From contig JAQUXG010000015.1 in NCBI GenBank assembly GCA_028692515.1, positions 1-13,284 of the forward strand: 13,284 nucleotides of DNA. The letters are read 5' to 3'. Under the pieces are notes generated by a model. That model did not search any database. It saw only the letters and a program-made list of their open reading frames with translations, and was not told where the DNA came from. Positions 1 to 6,625 of this stretch are shown here, one piece after another. The position numbers and the translations under genes were made by a program. Numbering within the stretch: the first letter of the stretch is position 1; the number at the start of each line of letters is the position of its first letter. This DNA comes from Kiritimatiellales bacterium (GTDB taxonomy: Bacteria > Verrucomicrobiota > Kiritimatiellia > Kiritimatiellales > Tichowtungiaceae).

Positions 1-30
1 AAAAAACGGCGCATCCGAAGATGCGCCGTT
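1..30 (-). terminator. Intrinsic terminator of the RRM gene, UUCG tetraloop
   Basis: A perfect 11-bp inverted repeat pairs 5-15 with 20-30. Read on the minus strand the stem closes on a TTCG loop flanked by C and G, which is the extra-stable C(UUCG)G tetraloop. It runs directly into six T residues (complement of 1-6). It lies 24 bases past the stop codon of the minus-strand RRM gene, so it is the expected rho-independent terminator of that gene. The plus-strand reading lacks a long T tract, so activity is mainly toward the minus strand. Confidence 0.9.
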
Positions 31-53
31 CTTACGATATGAATCGTCGCTGA

Positions 54-392
54 CTACCAGCGGGATTCACGGCGTTCGCCGCCACGGTCGCCACCGCGTC
101 CGCCGCCGAAGCCGCCGCCGCCACCACCGCTGCTACGACGTTCGCCAGCCGGTTTCGGCTGTGATTCGTTCACGCGGATTGCGCGCTGCATGAAATCAGC
201 ACCGTTCAGTGCGTCAATTGCAGCTTGGCCTTCGCTCTGATCCGGCATTTCGACAAAGCCGAAGCCTTTGGAGCGTCCCGACATGCGGTCAAGAATGACG
301 CGTGCCGATGTGACCTTGCCGTGCTGCTCAAAGAGTTCCTGCAGGTCAGGGTCTGTTGCCGAATACGGCAGATTTCCTACGTTGATGTCCAT
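54..392 (-). CDS. Glycine-rich RRM-domain RNA-binding protein
   Basis: This small cytoplasmic protein of about 112 residues has a single RNA recognition motif (about residues 1-80) and a short Arg-Gly-rich tail (about 89-112) with a poly-Gly run and RGG/RGGD repeats. RNP1 is visible as KGFGFVEM at 42-49 and RNP2 as INVGNLP at 3-9. Bacterial proteins of this build bind single-stranded RNA and are linked in some groups to cold or RNA-structure responses; the targets here are unknown. The start was set at 392 because AGGAGA (401-406) lies 8 bases upstream of this ATG. An in-frame ATG at 413 would add seven residues (MTQEKEQ) but would put that ribosome binding site inside the gene. RNP2 normally has Tyr or Phe at its second position; here it is Asn4. 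The gene is monocistronic, ends in a strong terminator and appears unrelated to the glycan genes next door. Confidence 0.93.
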   Translation of the reverse strand: MDINVGNLPYSATDPDLQELFEQHGKVTSARVILDRMSGRSKGFGFVEMPDQSEGQAAIDALNGADFMQRAIRVNESQPKPAGERRSSGGGGGGFGGGRGGDRGGERRESRW

Positions 393-400
393 CTGTTCTT

Positions 401-406
401 TCTCCT
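401..406 (-). promoter_or_regulatory. Ribosome binding site fixing the RRM start
   Basis: On the minus strand this reads AGGAGA and is followed by 8 bases and then ATG at 392-390. It matches the anti-Shine-Dalgarno sequence well and favours the shorter 112-residue product over the start at 413. Confidence 0.75.
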
Positions 407-498
407 GTGTCATTTCAACTTATTCAAACCAATTCCGGACCCATGACACGGGGCCTTTGAACCGATGCAACGTCCCTTTGGACGAACGCAAACGAGAA

Positions 499-552
499 GA
501 TGCCACATCACTCCGGAAAAAGAAACTCTTATTTTTCAATGCTTTTGGCATC
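499..552 (+). repeat. Nested inverted repeats in the leader of the flippase operon
   Basis: A perfect 7-bp outer arm pair, GATGCCA at 499-505 and TGGCATC at 546-552, encloses a perfect 6-bp inner pair, GAAAAA at 516-521 and TTTTTC at 532-537. The two stems are separated by asymmetric internal loops of 10 and 8 bases. This could be a structured 5' leader RNA or an operator. I see no convincing sigma-70 promoter around it: TTGGCA at 545-550 resembles a -35 box but has no good -10 partner. The rest of the gap between the two divergent genes (393-616) holds no other clear feature apart from the hairpin at 568-588. Confidence 0.35.
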
Positions 553-567
553 AAAAAATGAACTTTT

Positions 568-588
568 AACTGCCGCCGAGGCGGAGTT
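568..588 (+). other. Small bulged hairpin upstream of the flippase start
   Basis: AACT (568-571) and CCGC (573-576) pair with GCGG (581-584) and AGTT (585-588), leaving a one-base bulge and a CGAG loop. It sits about 28 bases before the ATG at 617. It has no T tract, so it is not an obvious terminator. It could affect translation of the flippase gene or could be chance. Confidence 0.25.
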
Positions 589-616
589 CAGGTTATGTTT
601 GCGCCTCTTAACCCGC

Positions 617-1897
617 ATGAAAAAGTTTCTTTCCAGAATAGAATGCCTGCGTAAAGACGAACTGCTGAAGCATACGGCAGTTCTTTTTGCCGGTATGATG
701 GTTGTGAATGTCTGCAATCTGGTCTATCAGATGGCCGTCATCCGGGTTTTGCCCGGCGAGGAATATGCGCTGCTGGCGGCGTTTCTCGGCGTATTGGCGA
801 TTCTCAGCTATGCGCTGTCCACGCTGACTACCGGGCTGGGTCACTACAGCAGCCTGCTTCGGCAAGAGGGGCGCAGCGGGGATGTAGGCCGGTTGTTGCT
901 CAAATGGCTTGTTCTGGCGGGGATCCCGGCATTTTTGCTGGGTGCCGCGGTGATTCTCTTTAACGGGCCGGTGGAGGGCTTTTTGCATCTGGAACGTGCG
1001 GCACCGGTCATTATCGCCGGGGCGGTACTGCCGGCGCTGTTCTGGATGCCGGTACTGAACGGAGCAGCGCAGGGCTTGCAGCTTTTCGGCTGGAGTTCTG
1101 CATCTGCCATTGCCGGGGCATTTTTTAAACTGGTGCTGGGCGCGGGTTTTGTTTGGTTTCTCTATCCGGCCTGCGGCTGGGCCATGCTGGGGCACGGCGT
1201 TGGAATGTATATTTCTGTTGCCGTTTTTGCGGTCGGGCTGTTTCTGGTTTTACAGGGTGGAATGAAAACCGGGCAGCCTCTGCCGAGTCTGCGCTTTTAC
1301 CTGTTGCAAAGCTTTTTTGTTTTGATTGCCTTTGCTGTGCTGATGAATGCCGACGTGATTTTGGTGAAACACTATCTGCCGGAAGAGACAGGATTTGCGG
1401 TTGCGGCCACATTGGGACGGATCGTTGCTTTTCTGCCGGCGGCGGTAGCGGTAGCGATGTTTCCCAAAGTGGCCTCGGCGGGCGGAACGACAGCGGAACA
1501 CCGGAAAATTTTTCTCCGATCACTGGGCTACACCACGTTATGTGTAGCCGCCGCCGCAACGGGCTGTCTGATTTTTCCGCGGTTGCTATTACGTATTCTG
1601 GGCAGTCGGGAGATTTCGGACTCAATGGTATTTTTAACCCGCCTGATGGCGCTGGCGATGTCGGCCTCCGCGCTGCTGAATGTGGTTGTGCAGTTTTTGT
1701 TGGCCCAGCGCCGGTTTAAAGAAACGATTCCGGTGGTGCTGGCCAGTCTGCTCTATCTGCTTTCCACACACTTTTTTCATCAGGAAGCCAGGTGGATTGC
1801 CTGGGCGGCGGTTGTGTTTAATACGGCCGCGTTGCTGGGTGGTCTTTTTGCTGTATTCCGGACGGGGAGATCGGCTGTTATGTACACTCAATTTTAA
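617..1897 (+). CDS. Wzx-like polysaccharide flippase (MOP superfamily)
   Basis: This is an integral inner-membrane protein of about 426 residues with roughly twelve hydrophobic segments and little between them, the usual size and layout of Wzx/RfbX-type exporters in the MOP (MATE-like) superfamily. Such proteins move undecaprenyl-pyrophosphate-linked repeat units from the cytoplasmic to the periplasmic face. The N-terminus (MKKFLSRIE, then a KHTAVLFAGMMVVN stretch) fits a short basic cytoplasmic lead followed by the first membrane helix. The frame is open back to 500, but those extra residues look non-coding and would run through the leader repeats, so the ATG at 617 was chosen. No clear Shine-Dalgarno precedes it; a TTG at 599 is an alternative start. 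It is the first gene of a three-gene operon, with 11 bases to the GT4 gene. Export of a lipid-linked glycan is inferred from family and context; the substrate is unknown. Confidence 0.8.
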   Translation: MKKFLSRIECLRKDELLKHTAVLFAGMMVVNVCNLVYQMAVIRVLPGEEYALLAAFLGVLAILSYALSTLTTGLGHYSSLLRQEGRSGDVGRLLLKWLVLAGIPAFLLGAAVILFNGPVEGFLHLERAAPVIIAGAVLPALFWMPVLNGAAQGLQLFGWSSASAIAGAFFKLVLGAGFVWFLYPACGWAMLGHGVGMYISVAVFAVGLFLVLQGGMKTGQPLPSLRFYLLQSFFVLIAFAVLMNADVILVKHYLPEETGFAVAATLGRIVAFLPAAVAVAMFPKVASAGGTTAEHRKIFLRSLGYTTLCVAAAATGCLIFPRLLLRILGSREISDSMVFLTRLMALAMSASALLNVVVQFLLAQRRFKETIPVVLASLLYLLSTHFFHQEARWIAWAAVVFNTAALLGGLFAVFRTGRSAVMYTQF

Positions 1898-1908
1898 GGA
1901 CATACATA

Positions 1909-3012
1909 ATGCGTATTGCAATTTTCAACTGGCGCTGCCTGCGCCATCCGCAGGCCGGGGGCTCTGAGGCATATCTGTATGAACAGGCCCGGCGCTGGGC
2001 GGTTCAGGGACATGATGTGTTGTGGTTCACCGCCCGTCCATCTGGTACGTCGCGGGAAGAAAATCATGACGGCATCCGGTTTATCCGCGGGGGTGGAACG
2101 TATACAGTCTATCTGTTTGCCGCGCTCAACTATCTGCGGCAGGCAACATTCGATGTGATCCTTGATGTCGAAAACGGAATTCCGTTTTTTACGCCGGTGT
2201 ATGCGCGGGTTCCGGTTGTCCTTCTGATTTATCATGTACATACGGATGTCTGGGCGCGCGAGGCATCCTGGCTCACAGCTAAAGTGGGCTCATGGCTGGA
2301 ACGCAAAGTTATGCCCGCAATCTACCGCCGCAAACAAATCGTCACAATTTCGCCGAGTTCCGAGGAGATGATTGACCGGTTGTTCGGCGAGCACAGACCC
2401 ATCCATCTGGTCTATAGCGGCTTTTCAGACGAGCTGGTTCCCGGATCGAAAGCAGAGCAAGCGGAAATTGTTTATCTGGGTCGCCTGCGAAAATATAAAT
2501 CGGTTGATGTGCTGTTGAGGGCACTTCACCGGCTTTCTGATTTGTCGCTGACACTTCGTCTGGCAGGGCAGGGCGAGGATGAGCCCCGGCTGAGAGAGCT
2601 TGCCGCGTCGTTAGGGCTCACGAATGTTATTTTTCAGGGCTATGTGGACGAAGACGAAAAGAGAAAACTGCTGCAGCGCGCATGGGTGGTTGTAAACCCC
2701 AGCAGTATGGAAGGGTGGGGAATCACCAATATCGAGGCGAATGCCTGCGGTACCCCGGTTGTCGGTGCGGATGTTCCCGGCATCCGCGATTCAATTTCTC
2801 CCGGGCAGAGCGGATTGCTGGTTCCCCATGGAGATGACAACGCCCTGGCGGATGCGATCCGTTTGCTGATCGAGGATGATACCCGGCGGAATGAAATGAG
2901 CCGTACGGCCTGTGAATGGGCGGCGCGGTTTTCATGGCAGGCCGCGTCGGAAGCATTTATGAAAATTCTGGAACAGGAAACCGCTGTTACGAAAGAGTCC
3001 GGTGATGAATAA
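1909..3012 (+). CDS. Glycosyltransferase family 4 (GT-B fold)
   Basis: This predicted cytoplasmic, membrane-associated retaining glycosyltransferase has 367 residues. The N-terminal domain opens with MRIAIFNWRCLRHP followed by the acceptor-side AGGSEAYLYE motif (about 16-25). The C-terminal nucleotide-sugar domain contains VYLGRLRKYKSVDVLL (about 188-203) and the GT4 E-x7-E signature, Glu268 to Glu276, in EGWGITNIEANACGTPVVG. These features place it among the GT4 enzymes that extend lipid-linked repeat units; donor and acceptor sugars cannot be read from the sequence. The start is well supported: AAGGA (1896-1900) overlaps the flippase stop codon and lies 8 bases before the ATG. Its last 8 bases overlap the start of the YfhO-type gene, consistent with translational coupling. 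The length is normal for the family. Confidence 0.9.
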   Translation: MRIAIFNWRCLRHPQAGGSEAYLYEQARRWAVQGHDVLWFTARPSGTSREENHDGIRFIRGGGTYTVYLFAALNYLRQATFDVILDVENGIPFFTPVYARVPVVLLIYHVHTDVWAREASWLTAKVGSWLERKVMPAIYRRKQIVTISPSSEEMIDRLFGEHRPIHLVYSGFSDELVPGSKAEQAEIVYLGRLRKYKSVDVLLRALHRLSDLSLTLRLAGQGEDEPRLRELAASLGLTNVIFQGYVDEDEKRKLLQRAWVVVNPSSMEGWGITNIEANACGTPVVGADVPGIRDSISPGQSGLLVPHGDDNALADAIRLLIEDDTRRNEMSRTACEWAARFSWQAASEAFMKILEQETAVTKESGDE

Positions 3013-5539
3013 AAAAAACCATCCGCATCTGTCAGGAAAAAAGGCCGCGCTAGTTAACGCGGGGCTGTTTATACTTTTTGGTGTGTTGACGCTGCTGCTT
3101 TTCCGGGAAGGCTGGCTCAATGGAATGGCAATCCAGGGGATTGACGGCAATTACAGCTATTTGACGCTTTTGCGCAGCAATCTGATGGATGGCCGGAGCG
3201 GCTGGTGGGGTCCTTCTTCCTGGCTGGGCATAGGGCAGCCGTTTGGAATCAACTCCATCAATTTTTTTCTGAGACTGTTTCCGGAGCATCTGGAATTGAT
3301 GGCCGGGTATTTTGTCATGATTTTCACGTCGCTTGTGTTCATGTGGCTTCTGTTGCGAAGGGTTCAATTCGGATCGGCGGCTGCGGCCTTCGGCGCATTG
3401 GCCTTCGGTTTTACGCCGCATTTTATCACGCTGGTTTATCCGGGACATATTGACGATGTGCATCTTCCTGCACTGGCAGCGATGTTGTTTTATTTTCTGA
3501 CGGCTGCGCTGGACGGGCAGACTCCCGGACGGCGCACGTGGTTTTGCCTTCCTGCCGCCGGATTCGCCTGGGGGTTAATGATGAATGCCGATGTGCAGCG
3601 CGGGCTCTATTTTTCTGTAACGGCTGTAGCGTACGCCCTGTTTCTTATTTTTCGGGATGTGAAGATCCGCCCGTTTTCTTTTCAGCAGATGGTTTTGCCT
3701 CAACGGCTGATCGGTATCGGAAAGCTTCTGTTGGCCGGGTTGTTTATGGGTTTAATTTTTGCGAGCAACGCCCAAACGCTGGTCGGCGGCGAGCTGGTGA
3801 GCGGCAAAGTGGCCGGCGTGGATGCAGGCAGTCCGCAAGCAGAAGCAGAACAGTGGGCGTTTGCCACCAGCTGGTCGCTGAACCCCAAAGAACTGCTGGA
3901 CAGTCTGGCTCCCGGATATCACGGCATGCTTTCCGGCGATCCGGATCGTCCGTACTGGGGAGCCCGTCCGGTGGCGCACAGCAATGACGGCCTTGGATAT
4001 TTCGTCGTATTTTTCGGTCTGGCGGGCATAGTCACTTCTTTTCGCCGGTGCGGCCGGGCGAGGTTTTTTGCCGTGGCGGTTCTTTTGGCAACCTTGCTGG
4101 CTTTTGGAGAGTACTGGCCGGGCCGTCCGCTATTTGCTCTTTGGTATCATCTGCCGATGATGGCCAAAATGCGTGCCCCGGCTAAGTTTATGTGCGTAAC
4201 GGCTTTTGCACTTTCCATTCTGAGCGCATATGGATTTCAGAATCTGCTCAAAGCGATTCTTGATGACCGGCAAAGGGATTTGAAGCGGTGGCTGATTGCC
4301 TTCAGTGGGTTTATTGCTCTTGGAGTTATCGGACTGCTTTCCGTTATCTCCGGAAAAGGAGCATTTCCTTCAGAAAAGGCATTTGATGGCGCGGTACACG
4401 CTCTGCTGTGGATGAATCTGTTTTCCCTTCTGGCGGCCGGCTTAATCGCTGTCGCAAAATTCAAAAATAAATTCCGTTGCCGAAGTCAGATCGTAAGATG
4501 GGGTTTTTTAATCCTGCTGGTTTTTAACTTATTTCTGATCGACCGGTTCTACATTAAACGCAGCTGGTTTAACCCGTCCGACTTCTTCCGTCCGGATGAA
4601 ATAGTGAGTTTTTTACAGAAGCAAAAGGGTGATGGGCGTGTGGCCTGTTCGCTCAAGATGATGTATCAGGGGAGGATGGTTCCGCTTTCGCTGATGGCCG
4701 CACGCAATATGTATGTTACGCACCTCTTTCAATATTTCAGGATTGAGGCTCTGGAGCATACGCCGCAGTCGCGCATCTCGGATGACTATGACTCCTTTTT
4801 TAAAACGCTTCTGCCGGAGGCTCCCCAGGCGACCTCGCCGAATCAGTTTGTGGAAAAAATCCTGAACGGGCAATTGAGATTCTGGCGACTATGCGGTGTG
4901 CGCTATGTCATAACAGACGGATATTTGTACGGGGCCTCACAACAGCCGATTCCCGTTTTTGAATTAATGAAAAAGAATCCGGCGCTGCAACTTTGTTTTA
5001 CCGGAACCGGTTTCGGCGGGCGGCGACTGGCCGTTTTTGAACTGAAGGATACGATGCCGCAGTTCGCTCTTTTCTCGTCGGTTGAGCGGGTGGCGGACCG
5101 TGCCGGAATGATTAAACGACTGGGCGAGGAGGCGTTCAATCCGCAGTCCGCTGTCGTACTGGCATCTGCCGCTGCACCGGAAGTCCAATCTTCCGCCGGC
5201 GGATCTTATCCGGTTCGTGTGCTGGAATCCCGTCCCGGAGAAATCCGGCTGAGCTGTGAGGTTCCTGCCCCGTCCGTACTGCTCTGGAACTCCCGGTTTG
5301 ATGGAGGCTGGAAAGCAGATGTCGATGGACATCCGGCGGGGCTGTTCCCTGTGAACTTCATAATGACCGGACTGCAGGTGGATGCCGGATTGCATGAAGT
5401 GACTTTGCGTTATAACCCCGATTCCGGACTGCAGAAAATTTCATTCGGAACCGCGGTTGTCGGACTTCTGTGCATCCCGTCGTTTTTTCTGTGTCTGACT
5501 CGGAAAAAACCGTTTCGGGAATCCCATCCGGATCGTTGA
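3005..5539 (+). CDS. YfhO-family multi-pass membrane protein, GT-C-like
   Basis: This protein of about 844 residues has one N-terminal membrane helix, a first loop (IQGIDGNYSYL, then WWGPSSWLGIGQPFG), and further hydrophobic helices up to about residue 520. A large non-membrane domain (about 520-805) and a last helix (about 812-833) with a basic end follow. The C-terminal stretch around 760-800, with WNSRFDGGWKADVDG and later GLHEVTLRYNP, matches the end of the YfhO family. B. subtilis and Listeria YfhO-type proteins are thought to transfer a sugar from an undecaprenyl-phosphate donor to an extracytoplasmic polymer such as lipoteichoic acid. By analogy this is a candidate GT-C enzyme acting outside the membrane, possibly with the GtrB-type enzyme at 7341. 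The ATG at 3005 overlaps the GT4 gene by 8 bases; a GTG at 3002 is also possible. A Wzy-like role is not excluded. Confidence 0.8.
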   Translation: MNKKNHPHLSGKKAALVNAGLFILFGVLTLLLFREGWLNGMAIQGIDGNYSYLTLLRSNLMDGRSGWWGPSSWLGIGQPFGINSINFFLRLFPEHLELMAGYFVMIFTSLVFMWLLLRRVQFGSAAAAFGALAFGFTPHFITLVYPGHIDDVHLPALAAMLFYFLTAALDGQTPGRRTWFCLPAAGFAWGLMMNADVQRGLYFSVTAVAYALFLIFRDVKIRPFSFQQMVLPQRLIGIGKLLLAGLFMGLIFASNAQTLVGGELVSGKVAGVDAGSPQAEAEQWAFATSWSLNPKELLDSLAPGYHGMLSGDPDRPYWGARPVAHSNDGLGYFVVFFGLAGIVTSFRRCGRARFFAVAVLLATLLAFGEYWPGRPLFALWYHLPMMAKMRAPAKFMCVTAFALSILSAYGFQNLLKAILDDRQRDLKRWLIAFSGFIALGVIGLLSVISGKGAFPSEKAFDGAVHALLWMNLFSLLAAGLIAVAKFKNKFRCRSQIVRWGFLILLVFNLFLIDRFYIKRSWFNPSDFFRPDEIVSFLQKQKGDGRVACSLKMMYQGRMVPLSLMAARNMYVTHLFQYFRIEALEHTPQSRISDDYDSFFKTLLPEAPQATSPNQFVEKILNGQLRFWRLCGVRYVITDGYLYGASQQPIPVFELMKKNPALQLCFTGTGFGGRRLAVFELKDTMPQFALFSSVERVADRAGMIKRLGEEAFNPQSAVVLASAAAPEVQSSAGGSYPVRVLESRPGEIRLSCEVPAPSVLLWNSRFDGGWKADVDGHPAGLFPVNFIMTGLQVDAGLHEVTLRYNPDSGLQKISFGTAVVGLLCIPSFFLCLTRKKPFRESHPDR

Positions 5540-5585
5540 TCGGCTATTTTAAAAATTTCCGGGGATTGCTTCCGCAATTATGCTG

Positions 5586-5633
5586 GCGGCCCGAAAACGC
5601 AAGACACCTTGAAAGGGCGTGTGTCAGGGCCGC
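5586..5633. other. Imperfect hairpin between convergent genes
   Basis: GCGGCCC (5586-5592) pairs perfectly with GGGCCGC (5627-5633), and inside it GACAC (5603-5607) pairs with GTGTC (5621-5625). The element ends one base before the stop codon of the minus-strand GT2 gene and lies about 46 bases after the stop of the YfhO-type gene. Its position suggests a 3'-end structure serving one or both transcripts, but there is no adjacent T tract. A smaller stem (ATTGC 5565-5569, GCAAT 5574-5578) lies beside it. Confidence 0.3.
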
Positions 5634-5634
5634 G

Positions 5635-6453
5635 TTAGCGTCTTCGAAGTGTGCCCCAAAGAATACCCAATCCGCCTGCGGACAGTTCGCAGCATTTCAG
5701 AAAAAGCATCGCGGACGTCATAATCGGGGTTTTGATCAGCCGTTTCCACTCCTTTAAAAAATAGCCGCGGAATGGATTTCCCTGTTTGCGGAATGCCCCG
5801 GGATGTTTTTTTGCGTAAGTAGCCGAACGGCTCCCGTAATAAAACTTTTTTTTCAGCTGTTCAAAGAAACGGATACGGCCTTCATGGTGACGGATTGGAG
5901 TGACGGAGTGAGCGATTTCATATTTCTCCAGACACCGCTGATGGAGGTCGAGGTCTTCCAGCCCGGTCAGCTCCTCGTCAAACCCGTTCAGTGCATCGAA
6001 GGCTGCGCGGCGAAAAAACCGCGCCGCTTCAATATAGGAACCCGGCGGATAGCATTTCCGTTCCAGAACTTTGCATTGAGTCCAGAATCCGTCGCCAAAG
6101 GAATCTTCCGGAATCACCACCGCGCCGACGTCCGGATTTTTCATTAATGCCAGACATTCGGACACCATGTTCGGCGGCACAACCATATCGGCATCCAGAA
6201 AGCAGACAAACCCGGCATTCGAAATCCGGGCGCCGTGATTGCGCTGGGCGCTGCGTTCCGGGCCCTTGTTCTCAACCCGGACGCCCAGGCTTTCGGCGAT
6301 CTGTGCCGTCCGGTCGGTCGAGTTGTTGTCGACCAGAATCACCTCAACGTCTGGATGATCCTGCGTCAGAAGACTTTTCAGGCAGGCCGTTATGTCGGCC
6401 TCTTCATTCCGGGCACTCACCACCACCGCGACGTTTTTTTCCTTTTGTTCCAT
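5635..6453 (-). CDS. Glycosyltransferase family 2, minus strand
   Basis: This predicted GT-A-fold inverting glycosyltransferase has 272 residues. The N-terminal strand and loop read VAVVVSARNEEADI (about 8-21), followed by VILVDNNSTDRT (38-49). The metal-binding DxD motif is DAD at 87-89 in CFLDADMVVPP. The acceptor-side acidic motif GLEDLDLHQR lies at about 164-173. A weakly hydrophobic C-terminal stretch (about 243-268) may associate with the membrane. The start at 6453 (MEQKEKNV) was preferred because the core domain begins just after it; extending to a TTG at 6489 adds residues that do not look like the family. Neither start has a clear ribosome binding site. It is the only minus-strand gene inside the polysaccharide block, so it has its own transcription unit, convergent with the YfhO-type gene and divergent from the SDR gene. 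Substrate unknown. Confidence 0.87.
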   Translation of the reverse strand: MEQKEKNVAVVVSARNEEADITACLKSLLTQDHPDVEVILVDNNSTDRTAQIAESLGVRVENKGPERSAQRNHGARISNAGFVCFLDADMVVPPNMVSECLALMKNPDVGAVVIPEDSFGDGFWTQCKVLERKCYPPGSYIEAARFFRRAAFDALNGFDEELTGLEDLDLHQRCLEKYEIAHSVTPIRHHEGRIRFFEQLKKKFYYGSRSATYAKKHPGAFRKQGNPFRGYFLKEWKRLIKTPIMTSAMLFLKCCELSAGGLGILWGTLRRR

Positions 6454-6476
6454 GGAGGATGAAAATAAATTCCCGT

Positions 6477-6534
6477 CCGTAAAATACAAGGAGTAAGTGG
6501 GTGATAAGCTGCTTAAGTCGGCAAGGTTTTACGG
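6477..6534. repeat. 8-bp inverted repeat in the divergent intergenic region
   Basis: CCGTAAAA (6477-6484) and TTTTACGG (6527-6534) are perfect inverted copies 42 bases apart. The short palindrome TAAGC-T-GCTTA lies between them at 6505-6515. They sit between the divergent starts at 6453 and 6626 and may be an operator or a pair of binding half-sites controlling both directions. I found no convincing -35/-10 pair in this region; TAGAAT at 6597-6602 is only a possible -10 element for the plus strand. Confidence 0.3.
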
Positions 6535-6586
6535 CTGGCTGATACGGTTCGCAGAAAACGAGTGCAGGAAGAGGTAAGATAGGCTA

Positions 6587-6623
6587 CGTTCCCGCATAGA
6601 ATTACCGTATGTGAGGGAAAACG
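6587..6623 (+). promoter_or_regulatory. Leader hairpin covering the SDR gene ribosome binding site
   Basis: CGTT (6587-6590), CCC (6591-6593) and CATA (6595-6598) can pair with AACG (6620-6623), GGG (6615-6617) and TATG (6608-6611), with small internal loops and a 9-base terminal loop. The GGG is part of GAGGG (6613-6617), the Shine-Dalgarno sequence placed 8 bases before the ATG at 6626. Pairing would therefore hide the ribosome binding site. The GAGGG motif itself is good evidence for the 6626 start; the regulatory role of the fold is speculative. Confidence 0.3.
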
Positions 6624-6625
6624 GA

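Noticed and set aside
61..135. GC-rich repeated triplets resembling a simple repeat
   Set aside because: They encode the Gly/Arg-rich tail of the RRM protein and are explained by amino acid composition.
500..616. Upstream extension of the flippase by 39 residues
   Set aside because: The added residues do not resemble the family, cross the inverted repeats of the leader and have no ribosome binding site. The ATG at 617 gives a normal N-terminus.
608..1195. Long minus-strand open frame opposite the flippase gene
   Set aside because: The translation is rich in Arg, Gln, Pro and His with no family motif, while the plus strand encodes a coherent membrane protein. It is an antisense shadow, as are similar frames at 1125-1625, 11083-11652 and 11665-12336.
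1441..1451. GGCGGTAGCGG, similar to the ops/JUMPstart element recognised by RfaH
   Set aside because: It differs from the GGCGGTAGNNT consensus at the last base, lies deep inside the flippase coding region where it encodes an Ala-Val-Ala stretch, and is not in an operon leader.
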